A stretch of 64,000 nt of DNA. It comes from Hemicentrotus pulcherrimus (Eukaryota; Echinodermata; Echinoidea; Camarodonta; Strongylocentrotidae). The stretch spans positions 14,668 to 78,667 of the forward strand of contig BEXV01000158.1 of NCBI GenBank assembly GCA_003118195.1. The letters are read 5' to 3'. A program made the position numbers and the translations under genes. Below are positions 1-12,713 of this stretch, in pieces. The notes under the pieces are model-generated. The model saw only the letters and a program-made list of their open reading frames with translations, was not told the origin of the DNA and ran no database searches. The number at the start of each line of letters is the position of its first letter. Positions within the stretch are counted from its first letter, which is position 1.

Positions 1-37
1 CCCCCCCCCAATGGAATGACCAATATATATATATATA

Positions 38-160
38 TATAATTTTAATCCATTTGCTAATGAGCCATCGTTGTCTGCAATAACCCACTTTATATATATA
101 TATATATTTATATATTTATTGCAGACATCTATGGCTTATTAGCAAATGGATTGTAATTCA
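38..160. repeat. Imperfect palindrome with (AT)n centre
   Basis: The arm at about 42-83 (ATTTTAATCCATTTGCTAAT onward) is complementary to the arm at about 116-158, with roughly 90 percent identity over about 42 bp. The spacer is TATATA repeats. It resembles a small foldback element or a non-autonomous transposon. Confidence 0.75.
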
Positions 161-1686
161 AAAGACATGTGCTTAAATACATGTTAACTGTTGTGAAAAC
201 AGTTGTGCCTTTGTTTAGAGAAATTATGAACAGCTAGTGCAATATACTTGTGTATCTTTATTTTGCTGTCCATGCATGTGTATGTATGATTGAATTTTTC
301 ATTCAAGGGATTTGATAGGAATCATAGTGATTGCCTGTACGATTATGCCAATATTGCTATATCTTCAGTAAAGATTTGTTGTTCAATGATCCACCACTGA
401 GGAATGATTAAGTTGCTTCGTAAACCAACAAACATTAAAACAATCAAATTGATAAAAGGTGATTTATATAAAGTGATAATATCTGTATAGTAAATAAATT
501 TAAGCAGAATGGATACAAATACCTGTCACGTTTTGATAAACCAGAGTTATTTGTCTATTTTTTATTTGAAAAAAAAATTGCTGTTTATAATGATTACCGT
601 ATTTGTAATTAATTTTCCTTTTAAGTTCTTGTCCAGCAAAAGTGGATCATTCATTCCAAAAATCCAACTGTGCTCAATGAAACCTATTCTTCATGTGAAA
701 CATGAAAGAGAGTCGCATTGTGCAGTGGTGTAGAAATTTGTTCAAGATCACTTTGTGAACTCTTGAGTGATATTAAAATATGAATAAATAATACAAATGG
801 TATTAGGAGTCACCTCAATCATGTTGTGCTTATTATGGCGTTGACTTTTAGCAAATTATGTTGATGTGCTTTGAGTGCGTGAATTTGTTGACCTACAAAA
901 TTCAGCATGCAGCTACTTTAGCTGCCCTATTGTAATCAACAACTCTGTGTGATATTAGAATATAAATGGAATATAGAATATACAATATAAAATTTGTTTA
1001 CATGCTATATTAGAATGATGTCCTTGTGCCACTCTGCATCTTTCATGCGATAGTTATACTGATGGATTCAAGATTGTTTAAATGTGTCCAGCATAGAATT
1101 AATCTATACAGGGTTATCACAACGTTAAACAAGCATGGCAATGGGTCATTTTGCAAAGCCTTTGTTCTACATAAATCGAATCTGTCAGTTGATGTCTACC
1201 ATTATGCGAAAATCGATACACATGACAAACGAGCAAAATATGTCAATAGGCTCTTATGGCAAAGGAAATGTTAATGAGACTGACCTCAACCATGTTAGTT
1301 TTTGATAAGGTACATTACTATATTATTTTTATGGCAGTATTTTGCGTGAGTGAATATACATCATCTATTAAGAGTCGGTCGACTTGCTTTTTTTGTCTCT
1401 GTGCATAGCTGCTCGTTTGCCTAACCTGCGATTTTGCACAAAACAATGAGCACCAATTGAGGGAAGGATTGCTTTGTGTAACACAATGGCTTTGCAAAAT
1501 GTCTCCCCCCTTTCCTATCTTGATAAGCCCCATAACAATTATTATGACATGGGTAGAGATTAATCTTGCACTCGGAACACTTGAATAATCTAGAAGTTAG
1601 TCTTTTAGCCTGGTTCGTCTATTCCACGATGAATATAGTGAGGCACGGGAAATTAAATGTGTGGCATAACAAGAGTCACAGTAAAT

Positions 1687-1718
<32 letters not shown>

Positions 1719-3774
1719 ATTCTCCAGACAGACGACATTTATTTTAATCCAAAAATGAGTTATAACTTGTGTATCATACATATGAAACATAATGTATCCT
1801 TAAACTCAGGATTTTCACCCATTATCAATTTAAGCATGAAAGCTAGGGCTGTTTTTATGACATTTTCTTGAGTTGACCTTCATGAATTTATTTGTTTAAA
1901 ACAATATGTCCCACAAGGCCATCTAGAATTTAATCTAGAATTTACTCTAAATTCTTGTATTTTATTTTAATACAATTGATTCGATAATGATTCATTGATT
2001 GTAATCCATCTTTACATGACCTTTAGAAAAACATAAAAATAAACACGAAGAAACTTTTCATATTGATTTTTTATCCTTAATTTTAATTTCTCTTTATTCA
2101 CAATTTAAATTTTTCTTTTACAGGGTGTTTTCCAGAAAACAATTGAACTCGCCTATAACAAACAAAAACGACAACAACAACAGAGATATCATTATATGCT
2201 TTCCAATATTTTAATTCTCTAGTTTGTAAAATCTGCATATAGTTTTCTGTTTGTGCACCTCTCCTACTGCTCTAACCCGTCCTTGAGTATTTTCTGGTAA
2301 CCTGAGTAAAGAGACAGTGCTTAACGTGGCCCTGTTAACTTATTTCTTTTATTTCCTTGTTTATATTTCATGTAATAACTATTTATGATAAGATTCTCCC
2401 TGGTTAGTATCGCAACGTATCATCATAAATCATAAGAAAGGAGTTCAAACAGAACAAGAAGTACATTATATGGCAGATATAATGAAAACGTCACACTTTT
2501 ATTTGAATATAATTTTTATTAAAAAATAATATTTACAGTATTAATCTTCTTAAATAAATATCAGATGTTTACTATGTCATCAGGTATGTGTCTGTGCATT
2601 CGATTATTGAATAATAACACTATTTCTCTTCTAAATATTTTTGATATTGCTTGAAACACTCGAATGAAATATAATTCCTGCATTAAACACATCAGAACTT
2701 TCAATCAGTGAGCCCGAATATATAGTATACACGTTGGTCAATTCTTTTTAATATCATTATCTCTATTTACAATACTGTACAAATATATAAAACGCACTAG
2801 TCCTCAAAATCTTTGGAAGATACAAACACTCGCTTCCTAACAAGCATAAATATATGTTTACAACATCATTATCGCAGATATTATTCTTAGAATCGAGATT
2901 AGTATTTGATGTTTGTTGGTCTATATAGTAGTATAACTCTGTCTTCGCCTACATATACATGTATATACAAAAAGACACTTAAAGACCGGGTTAAAAATCG
3001 ACACGCCTCACGGTAAATGTGGGTCTTCAGACATAAACTATTAAAGATCTGATTGATATACATCTGTACAAAAATATTACATGGGGAGATCAGAAATATA
3101 CGTGGCGAGGATCCAGGAGCTAGTTTCTCGAAATTGTAATAAGTCAAAGTTTATAAACATTATATTGAAACGACTGTAAACTCGCTAACATGTTTTTATA
3201 TCAGATGATCAATGGCTTAGGATAGTTTTAAGAAACGCCCCCATAAAGCTAGTGGGTGCCCATGCTTTTCGAAAGGTCGTTCCCCAATATTTGAATTAAA
3301 AATGTCCTCTATGTTTCCGGAAAGTTCACCCATATTAAACCACAAACCTCTACGTAATTTCGATTTTGTTTTTGAAAGGCATTCACAGTTTTCATAAAAA
3401 GGAACACTAAATCATATCTTCAGGACATGAAGAACCGACTATTTGTTCTGAATTTTTGATTAACCTTATATAAGGACATTAATCAAGGATACATTATTGA
3501 AAAAACAAGATGCGTGTCAACAATTTTACCAAGGACTATTTAAAATCCAATCAATATCATCAAGTTTATAGTGACATTGGCATTTGGATTTTTATAACAA
3601 TCATGGATATTTCTTTTTCATTTTACATGTAATGAGTTTTAAAAAAAAGCAATTTCCAATGGCCTATCCTGTTAAATTTGCTTCATGTTAGTATTTAATT
3701 TTGAATATAAACCGCGTGTCAATTATAACAAAGTCATATGCAATAATATTGACCATTTCAGGATATTTTGTTAA
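161..3774. other. 3' flank without recognised gene
   Basis: The sequence is AT-rich with many stops in all frames; the longest open frames (about 100 aa or less) look random. A (TA)n run lies at 1691-1721. I saw no exon-like block, tRNA or clear repeat copy here. Distal 3' UTR sequence of Gucy1b1 may extend into the right end. Confidence 0.6.
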
Positions 3775-4220
3775 AACGCCGTAGGGTAACAGTGTGTAAC
3801 CTATGACGTTGATGGTACTACGTGAAACAGTTCAAACCACACATTGTATCTCTTGATCAGAGTGATAAATCCAGCAGTTACTGCCTTGACTTCAGCTAGA
3901 CTATTTATGGTTCAGGTTTAAAAGGGTAATGGAGTGTAACCCTTTAATTTTATTTGATGGTGCTTCGTGGACCAGTTCAAACCGTACACTGTCTCCTCTA
4001 ATCAGAATGATAGATCCAGCGGTTAATGTCTTGACTTGAGCTAGGTTGCACATTTATGGTTCAGGTTTAAAAGGGTAATGGTGTGTACACCCTTTAATTT
4101 ATTTGATGGTACTTCGTGGACAAGTTCAAACCGTACACTGTCTCCCCTGATCAGAAAGATAGATTCAGCGGTTAATGTCTTGACTTGAGCTAGGCTGCAG
4201 GTTTATGGTTCAGGTTTAGC
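3775..4220. repeat. 149-bp tandem repeat overlapping the Gucy1b1 stop codon
   Basis: Two well-matched copies and one diverged copy occur. The marker TTTATGGTTCAGGTTTA begins at 3904, 4053 and 4202, a period of 149 bp. On the minus strand the marker is the end of the CDS plus its TAA stop. Each of the two better copies also carries TTTATT (AATAAA on the minus strand) at 4098-4103 and 3949-3954. The most distal copy (3775-3903) has lost the hexamer. Confidence 0.9.
4098..4103 (-). terminator. Candidate polyadenylation signal for Gucy1b1
   Basis: AATAAA on the minus strand lies about 100 nt after the stop codon and is the first such hexamer downstream. A second lies at 3949-3954 in the next repeat copy. 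Use of either is unproven. Confidence 0.4.
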
Positions 4221-4341
4221 TTCAGCTGGTTTCCTTGAGAGCAGATAGCATGGGCAGGGTTTAGGCTTGCCCTTCATGTTGACTAGACCTCGGAAATCGA
4301 ACTGGAAGGTTGGGTCTGCATTCTGTGGCTCCATCAAACAA
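4203..4341 (-). CDS. Gucy1b1: Gucy1b1 exon 8 (C-terminus and stop)
   Basis: The coding part is 139 nt, encoding residues 560-604 and a TAA stop at 4203-4205. It has the family C-terminal pattern [21 protein letters not shown] and CYLLSRK, then a lineage-specific tail ending KPEP. The acceptor is TTGTTTTAG. The last codons and the stop lie inside the first copy of a 149-bp tandem repeat that continues into the 3' flank. Confidence 0.94.
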
Positions 4342-6862
4342 CTAAAACAACAATATCATAAGAAAATGTGTTATCTAATGCAAAATATCGTCTTAACGAC
4401 AAACAGATTGAATCCATGCTTTGCCAAAGAAACTGTTGTTAAGGATCAATTACCAAATTTAAATAACATTGCCATCATCATTATGGTGAATAAAACACTT
4501 TCAACCACTCTGACAATATCCGACAATTTGTGGCTGTAAATTCGGTCTGTAAATCTGATTTTGTATCTTTACATGTAAAACTGAGAACAAAGACCAAATT
4601 TTGGCCTAAAAACAGCCCTGTTCTTGTCAATGATCAGGTTTGAGTGACAATATGTTAGCTTCATCATTATGGTGTGTAAAACTCTATGCGAGCATTCTAC
4701 ACAAATATTGACTACTTTGTGGCTGTGTGGACAGTCTACAAACCAGTGAAGAAGTTATCATGCTATCAAGACTCACTCGTAAGCAGTATCGGCGATGTTG
4801 ATCTTGCCCGTGACACCAGTAGTCTCTGTCCTGGAGGTGAGGTTGACAGTGTTACCAAAGAGACAGTACCTCGGCATGCGTTGTCCCACCACTCCTGTCA
4901 CCACCTCTCCACTGTAGACACCAATAGTGATCTGATCAGAGAGGGAAAGGAGAGGACATTGATCGAATGATTACAAGATTAGATTCTGAGAGCATTTATA
5001 GTGTTACAGAGGCAGATGCTCTACCAATCCTGCCACTATTGCACTGTAGATAACCAATAGTGATCTGATCTGGGAGAAAGTGGGCATACATAGATTTATA
5101 TTCGATAGGCAGATAGCTTAATAAATTGATCGTTAGATACATAGATTGACTGATTGATTGATTTATGAAAGCACAGTGTTACCCTGGCAAGCAATGATAT
5201 ACCATCCATATTATATTACCAATCCCCTGAAGTTTCCAGGGGTGTCTACATCGGGTGTAGAAAGGAAATTGATTAATAAAGGACAAGTCAATCTTGTGAA
5301 AACAATGTTAATAATATTCATAACTATTCATCAATATTTGTAATGTGCAGACATATTTTTTTTATTGGAATAATGCACGCAAAATAAATTACCCTAAGCA
5401 TGGTAACGTTCTTGTAAATATCCTTTATCTCTCACTTTTAGTTTTGTTTTATTTTGTGACAGGGTAGATAGAATGGTACGTGGAACCCCACAGTCCACAA
5501 CAAAAGACATATTATTAAATTAAACCATGAAATGTATTATGTTAAACTGAATCGTAAATATAAATAGGATGAAAAAAAAACAAAGAAAACTACAATATTA
5601 AATAAAAGACGAAAAACGCAGAGAATTGATTGAGTCATAGGAAGAAAGAAACTTGTTTTAATATGTGATCTTCCAGAAAATGGCAGTTGAAGAAATATTT
5701 AATTCAAGCGCAAATCTTTTCTTTGGATGATCCCATTATTTAATTCCATCTGTCAATTTGGCCATTCGGTATATTTCATCACAGAATGAGCTTTATGGTT
5801 TATAGGGTTCGATATTGGATTAGACGAGAAAGTTGGAAGCAGTTTATCAATATAGTATATTCACAAAAGAGATATCTATATGGCTATGATAGAAATTTCC
5901 CGAGGCTATCATCATTATTCCAATCCCCAAACAGTCCAATTTTTCATTTTTTTATAGAGATAAAGGAAGTGCATTGACCCTATGGCATCGCAAGAGCTAT
6001 TAAGTTAGATTTGATCCTTAGTGCGTATTATCTCACGAATCTTCAAAAGATTTCATGAACACCTCAATTCAAGAAAATGTGTGAGACATTCATTACACAT
6101 TGACATATTCATAAAAAAGGAGTTTACCCTGTTATTTTCCTTCAAGCTCTGCCCTGCGTATCATCTAATTGACCTAGTATCACTCCTTATTACGATGGAC
6201 GAATAATAAGCTTCATAAACAGGGAAAATATTTTCTACAAATATTTGTTTTGTTAGTGCTAGGAGCGTCATGGCGTTGGTGGACATGAGTGCCATAAAAG
6301 AAGCCCATTAACTATAATTATTTTTGTTAAATAATCAAATCCACTTTTTAAATAATTTCTACCTGAGTTATACAAACCAATATAACTACAAAAGTAGAAG
6401 CCCTAGTACTTATATCACGTTGGAAAAAGAGCAAGTATAGAAATTGAGATCAATCCTTAATCCGTTTAGCAATGGAAAACTCTGTATTTCTAATTCGGTA
6501 AAGAAGTATAACTATCAACCAATGTCTTGTATTTTCATGAAACCTACCACTATAGGGTCACCCTCCATGATGACATCTGCAGAGAGTTCCTTCATTTCAA
6601 GCGCCATCTTAGCGATACATTTGGCATGATCAGCACATGGTACGGGTAGACCACTTACTGCCATGTATTTATCACCCACTGTCTCTACCTAAACACGTCA
6701 GAGGGAAATAGTGTGATATAAAAAGGTAATGAAAGATAGTAATACAATACTATAAATTAACAACTACAACAACAACTTCTACTAATATTACTACTTCTAC
6801 TACTAATTCTACTTCTACTACTACTACTACTACTACTACTATTACTACTACCACTACTACTT

Positions 6863-6905
<43 letters not shown>

Positions 6906-6918
6906 CGCTACTACTACA

Positions 6919-6965
<47 letters not shown>

Positions 6966-6989
6966 CACTACTACTACCACTACTACTAT

Positions 6990-7022
<33 letters not shown>

Positions 7023-10000
7023 CACTACTACTTCTACCACTACTACTACTACGACTTATACCACTATGACTATTTACTCGTACCCGAAAATCTCGAATAC
7101 CGCTTTGCCCCTGAACCATTGTTAAAGTAAGTATACCTTGATATATCCGTATGATATTGGACACGATGTGGTGTATAATAATGGTTACGACTGTGAAATA
7201 ATTCCTATTTAAACATTTCCCTCTTAAACACATTAGCTGGCCTTTTTTAATGTACCAATTTATATATTTGAAATAAAAAGGAAGTAGTAAATCAAACAAA
7301 TCATACTACAAGGAAAACAAATAAAACACTGTATCCATAAAATATTGCACACAATTAAATCTTTCCGGCCTTGTTAATTAACTCCTACCTTTTGATAACC
7401 ATTTTTTATGAATTGTATATCAGTTTCTTTGTAACATGCTCTCTTGATAAGAAATATTTTTGTTTATTGTCACGACGTGTACTATTCTACAATTTCATTC
7501 TAGGATTTTGATATGAGATACGTTATCTATAGTAGTATAGCTTACCATACCTTATCAAAATATATTAAATGAACAATGATGGTATTAAAAAAATAAGACA
7601 TAACAAATGTAGAGAAACGTAAATTAAGCGTGTATTAGGCTTAGAAGAGTAGACCAGGGACTTGATAGACAAGGACTGGAATCAAGCCGGCGAAACTCTT
7701 GTAATTTATTCAACGCATTCGTGAGTTCTAAAGCGTAACAATGGGAAGTGTAACATTCCACTTGGCTTTGAAGTTCCATGCTCCGTCCCACGCTTCCACT
7801 GCGGGGACTTTCGGAAGCCAGGCACCAGTTTTACATTTATTACAAAATATCAAATTACCGGCAAAATTTCAGTGTAAATCAAAAACTTTATATGGGGATT
7901 GTATTGGGAATAGTGCATCAAACAAATTTTCAAATTTAGAACTCCGTCCTTCCTATAATTTGTGTGCCAGAGTTGGTAAAAGAAAAATTACATCCTGACA
8001 AAAACTCAATATTTTAGGATGATGCGCTAATTTGTGCATGCTTTAATGTCCCGTTATTTGATCCATGATTTACAATCTTCAATAACATTTAGTTCGCTAA
8101 TGCGTGTTTTCGCGTGTTTTTTGTATTTTTCAACTTTAAAAAAGGTTGAAATTACACAAGTTTGTGTTCGCTTGTTCTACTCTTTACACATTCAACAGTG
8201 GATGATAAATAATTGGAAGGGACAGCGAACAATTGCTGTGATACCATTTTCTGATGTAGGAATTCTAAATCCTGAAATTTCATGTGCTCTTTTATTCTAC
8301 CAGCTGCGGATTAGCGCATAACTTTTCGGCGGCGTGGAGCATGGGGTCAAAGGAGAGCGGCTTGATTCCAGTCCTTGTCTATCAAGTCCCTGAGTAGACA
8401 TATCATTCGTCTGTATAATGCATAAAATTGTAACCTTGTAAACGTCTGGGTTATTTTCCATAAGGACGTCAAACTTGGTGTAAACACTGTTGAGAAGGCT
8501 AACGATCTTCATAGCGTCGTGTGAGTAGCGACGACAGAAGTCTCCAAAGCCAAAGATCCCACTGAACATCAGAGTCACACACTCAAACTTTTTGGCGGGA
8601 ACAGGTCGATGATGACGTAACTCGTTAGCAACGGACGGAGGGAGGATGGAATAGAGGAGCCTAGAGAGGATGAGTGACAGAACAATGAGAGATATTACTA
8701 GTTGAAGAGGATGCGCGGGATTTAATCGAAAACAGAATGTGGAAATCTTCACCCTGCAGCACTCTGTAACATAAGTTTAAACAGACAAACGAGCGTGCAC
8801 TTTTTTAATCAATGGTGAATCAACTTTCTTGTACTTCTCTTATTTTGTTTGACGTTTATGCTTTGATTCCTATGTTTTATTTGGTTTGAGATTAAGAGGC
8901 TGTAATTTATTATATAATGCTATATTTACTTTCTACACATAATTCCATTATCAATCAGGCCTGTTTATAATGTGGGACAATCTATTAGAAAAAAAAATCG
9001 AAATAGAAAATGCATTATTGTAGTTTCCGAAAGGCTCCTGAATGAGTATAGTGATTATTATTTAGTGCTTATACCTGTCAGTTTTCTTCTTTTCATTCTC
9101 GATCTCACGGTAGGTCTGTTGTAGCTTGTCTGTGAGGATCTCTAGCTTCTGGGTTAGTTTGTACTCCTCGTCAAACCTCTCGGAGATCAGTACAAGGTCC
9201 CTCGTAGCATCATGCAATGGGATATCACTCAGGTACAGTTCACGTTGCCTCAGCTCATCAAGATTGATGACGTGTGGTGAACAGAGATATAGTAGTACAT
9301 TGGACTCTGGTACGTGAAGCATCTGGCCTTTGAGCTTGAGTGCTGGGATGGAGCCGTTGCGGGGGTTGTTAGGATTTACCACACCAGAGTTGGTCTTCAG
9401 CACGTAAATGGTGTTGGCATGACTGAGGATAGACTTGAAGGTGAACTCCATATGAGGGCGCACGATATGAAATAAGTCCGTCATTCTGCAGTTAGGATTA
9501 ATAATGTTAGGTACAATCCTTTGAATGGAGTTACCTGCTTGCTCTACGTTTAATTCAGCATTGAACATGATGTGGAAGGGCAGGATCCTGCACAGAGTTG
9601 ATGGACTGATTTTGGGTTCCTTGGAGAGAGCCAGTAAATTCTGTCGCGCCTGCTTCTCAATCTTCGCTGTCTCCACCTTCTCGATGATCGCAAACTGAAC
9701 ATGATCGCAGTCTTCTCCTTTATTCTTGATGATCTCGACATGGACTTCGGAGCCATGGAGGGTCTTTGCCACACTGCGTACCAACCCGATGACGATGTGC
9801 TCCAGCCCTGGTCGCTCGGAGTAGTAGTGAAGGACAAGAGCACCGTCACTCTCTCGTGTACTGCATCTGAATGAAGGTGCTCGCATTCCCGGGTAGATTG
9901 AGGCAAGATGATCATGAAGAGCATCCAAGTTCTGCAAGAAGTGACGTGTGGTTGAACCGAGGACGTTCAAGATGTTGTCGTAGCCAGACTCGACGCAAAA

Positions 10001-10090
10001 TTCAAAGAACATCCGACCGAATGCCTCCAACAGATCATTGGCACTTATTTCTGAAGACAAAATAAAGAAAAAAAAAAACGGAACATACAT

Positions 10091-10125
<35 letters not shown>

Positions 10126-12461
10126 TAGAAGAGTGTTAGAAATAATGATTTACGTATAATAGGACATGCCTTATTTGTTTTTTTATTTAAAATTTTTTCT
10201 CATAGTTAAACAGATATTCAGCAAGTGTCTAGGACTCATTGGAAAACAGCATTGCAGCATAAGGCGATAAATTAAAAGAAGATATATTGTAATCAAATTT
10301 CCAATAAACCAACCGACCAACCAAACAATAATAAAAGCACCTCTGTCGGATTATTGTCACCAAATAAGGTGTCATCGGTCTTCTTCTTCATCCATTGGCA
10401 CTATATTCTGTCGAGCAGTAAGATAAATGGTCTGCGAGTCATATTGATTTGCGATGTTCATATGTCAACCACCATGAAGGAGTGGGACGTTTTAGACGAC
10501 GATCAGCCCTCGGTAAGTGTGAGGAGGGCATCATATAGGATTTATCTACTTGGAGGATAACGGTAAGGCCAACGTCTTCTGCAAGGTTACTTAGTCTCAG
10601 CTCCGAGTCTCAAAGTCTTGTTGTTTTTTTTTTAATTCCAGGGGATAGCAGCTATTGAAGGGCTTTCTCTTGAAGTATCAGATCGTTACAGCGATCATGT
10701 CATTTTATTTGCACTTCGTTTGTTTTAAGATTAAATCCCAATCCATCTTTGTCTGATGAAAACTATTGTTATTGTTATTGTTATCATGACCTAATTTGTC
10801 ATATAACCTCCCTTTTTAAATTCAGAATGGTCTATTATACACTTTCAAAGATAGAAATTGATTTTAAACACTTTACATTTGTTCGGCGAGCCTACCTTAA
10901 GAACGTTATAACATATCAACACAAATTATATATTGACTTATTGCATTGTATAATTTTATTCTCGTGTACAGTTGTGTAATATTTTGAGATAGATCTGATG
11001 ATCAAAATGATTGTGTATAATCGTGCCCCCGGTGCTATATCAATTTACTGAGTGACAACCGCTCCCTTATCTCCATAACTCAGGAGTATCACACATTTTG
11101 ATGTGGGCCTATTGATAAGTTGTGCGAAATTTTAATCTTGAATTGATCTTAAAAAGATGGATTTTTTTAATTAAACCCAGCTTGCCTCATTATAGTCAAA
11201 TTTGTTTTTAAAATACTTGATTATATTTCATATTTTATATTTCAATGTAGTATGTTTAAAAGTCTTTTATTGAATTGACCTGTGCATTGTCCTTTAAAAC
11301 ATATGAATAAGACTCATTTTGTGTTTCCTTTGTTTTTTGCACAATAAAGGTGATAATGAAAAAAAAAAGGTCATCGTGCCTGATACCATTTTCTCTCCAC
11401 CACCAAATGCTTCTGTGAACATGAGACTATCGTTGATTGAGCACGGCACGACCCTTGCGATGATATTTAATTGAAAAGCTCTTCCTGAGATTATTAGAAA
11501 GCATCTCTCTAGGACGTCTCTTGACCTCCTCAATATCTCTCACACCTCTGATCATTATCTGGCTAAGCTGGCTCTCATCCTTTCTATCCTATTTTTTTAA
11601 AAATCGTTATCGAAATCAGAAACGTATTGGACCAAAAAATGATAAATCATTTATGTATTGATAATAAAATAGCCATTTTGCTCTATTCGCTTTGAAAGAC
11701 AAACTTCAATTGTTGATAAGCTGATTAAAAACAAATCTTAGATCTGCCTGATTGAAATTAGAGTGTAGACAATATAATTCATTCACATTATTGACCCGTG
11801 TGTGGGAAATTGCTAGAGGAAAGGAAGATACTGTATTCAGCCTTGACATCGTATTGACAAGCGGGCTAAGGTGTTCCGAGACTAGAGGAACAATATGCAA
11901 GAGAGCTTAATTTTATTGATGCTATTTTATTTTCAAGGTGTTCTCTTTCTCATTAAATCCTCAAATCACAAACATGACGTTAAAATAACGGAGAGTGGTA
12001 CAGAGTGAAACAGTACGAAAAAGAATTTGGATTGAGAGAGTGAGGATGAGGGAATCAAATAATCATTGTCTCCTCAGGGAATAGAATATAACATCACCCA
12101 TTTAAGGCATACGTATCTTTAGTTTCTTTTTAAAAGTGTATTATTCGTAATTGATATTGTTCATGTGTGACTACAAAAGGCACGCTCCCATGAAATGGAA
12201 TACAACATTGACCCCGGGTCGTTCATTTATGTGAAACCCTATATTATGTTACCATTTGATTTATTTTGAATGGCCGACCAAAAGTGCCGTTATGAACATA
12301 ATAAAGAGGCAGGTTTCACGTGTTTTAAGGGTTTATGAAAGTCGAAGGAACATAAGAACGTTTATTGATTATTCAGCTGAATTTGGGTACGATATAAAGG
12401 GGAAAGAGATGATTTATGATTGTTAAAGGAAACCAAACAAATAACTTATTAGGCATAGAAC

Positions 12462-12501
<40 letters not shown>

Positions 12502-12682
12502 TATATAAGGACGCATATAAAAATCATGCAGTTTAAATGTATTGATTTCTCATATCCCAAAATAAAGGCCTATATTAACTTTTCTCAACATTATCTACTT
12601 TACTTGTATCAAAGGGAACTGTTGCTGAGCTAGCGCCCTGGACGGTGTCTGCGCTTTAAAAGTTTACACTAATATTTTTATT

Positions 12683-12713
<31 letters not shown>

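Noticed and set aside
4686..4970. 94-aa plus-strand frame
   Set aside because: Antisense shadow of exon 7, whose minus-strand reading matches the cyclase core.
5005..5045. tRNA-like stretch TGGTAGAGCATCTGCC on the minus strand
   Set aside because: No B box follows, and the region aligns better as a decayed copy of exon 7.
6750..7299. Long poly-Val and poly-Ser open frames on the minus strand
   Set aside because: They are translations of the (TAC)n microsatellite in intron 5.
7741..8321. Two plus-strand frames of 85 and 95 aa
   Set aside because: Both lie inside the 738-bp TIR element and show no transposase or other recognisable motif.
9126..10065. Plus- and minus-strand frames overlapping exon 4
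   Set aside because: Antisense or out-of-frame shadows of the certain Gucy1b1 coding frame.
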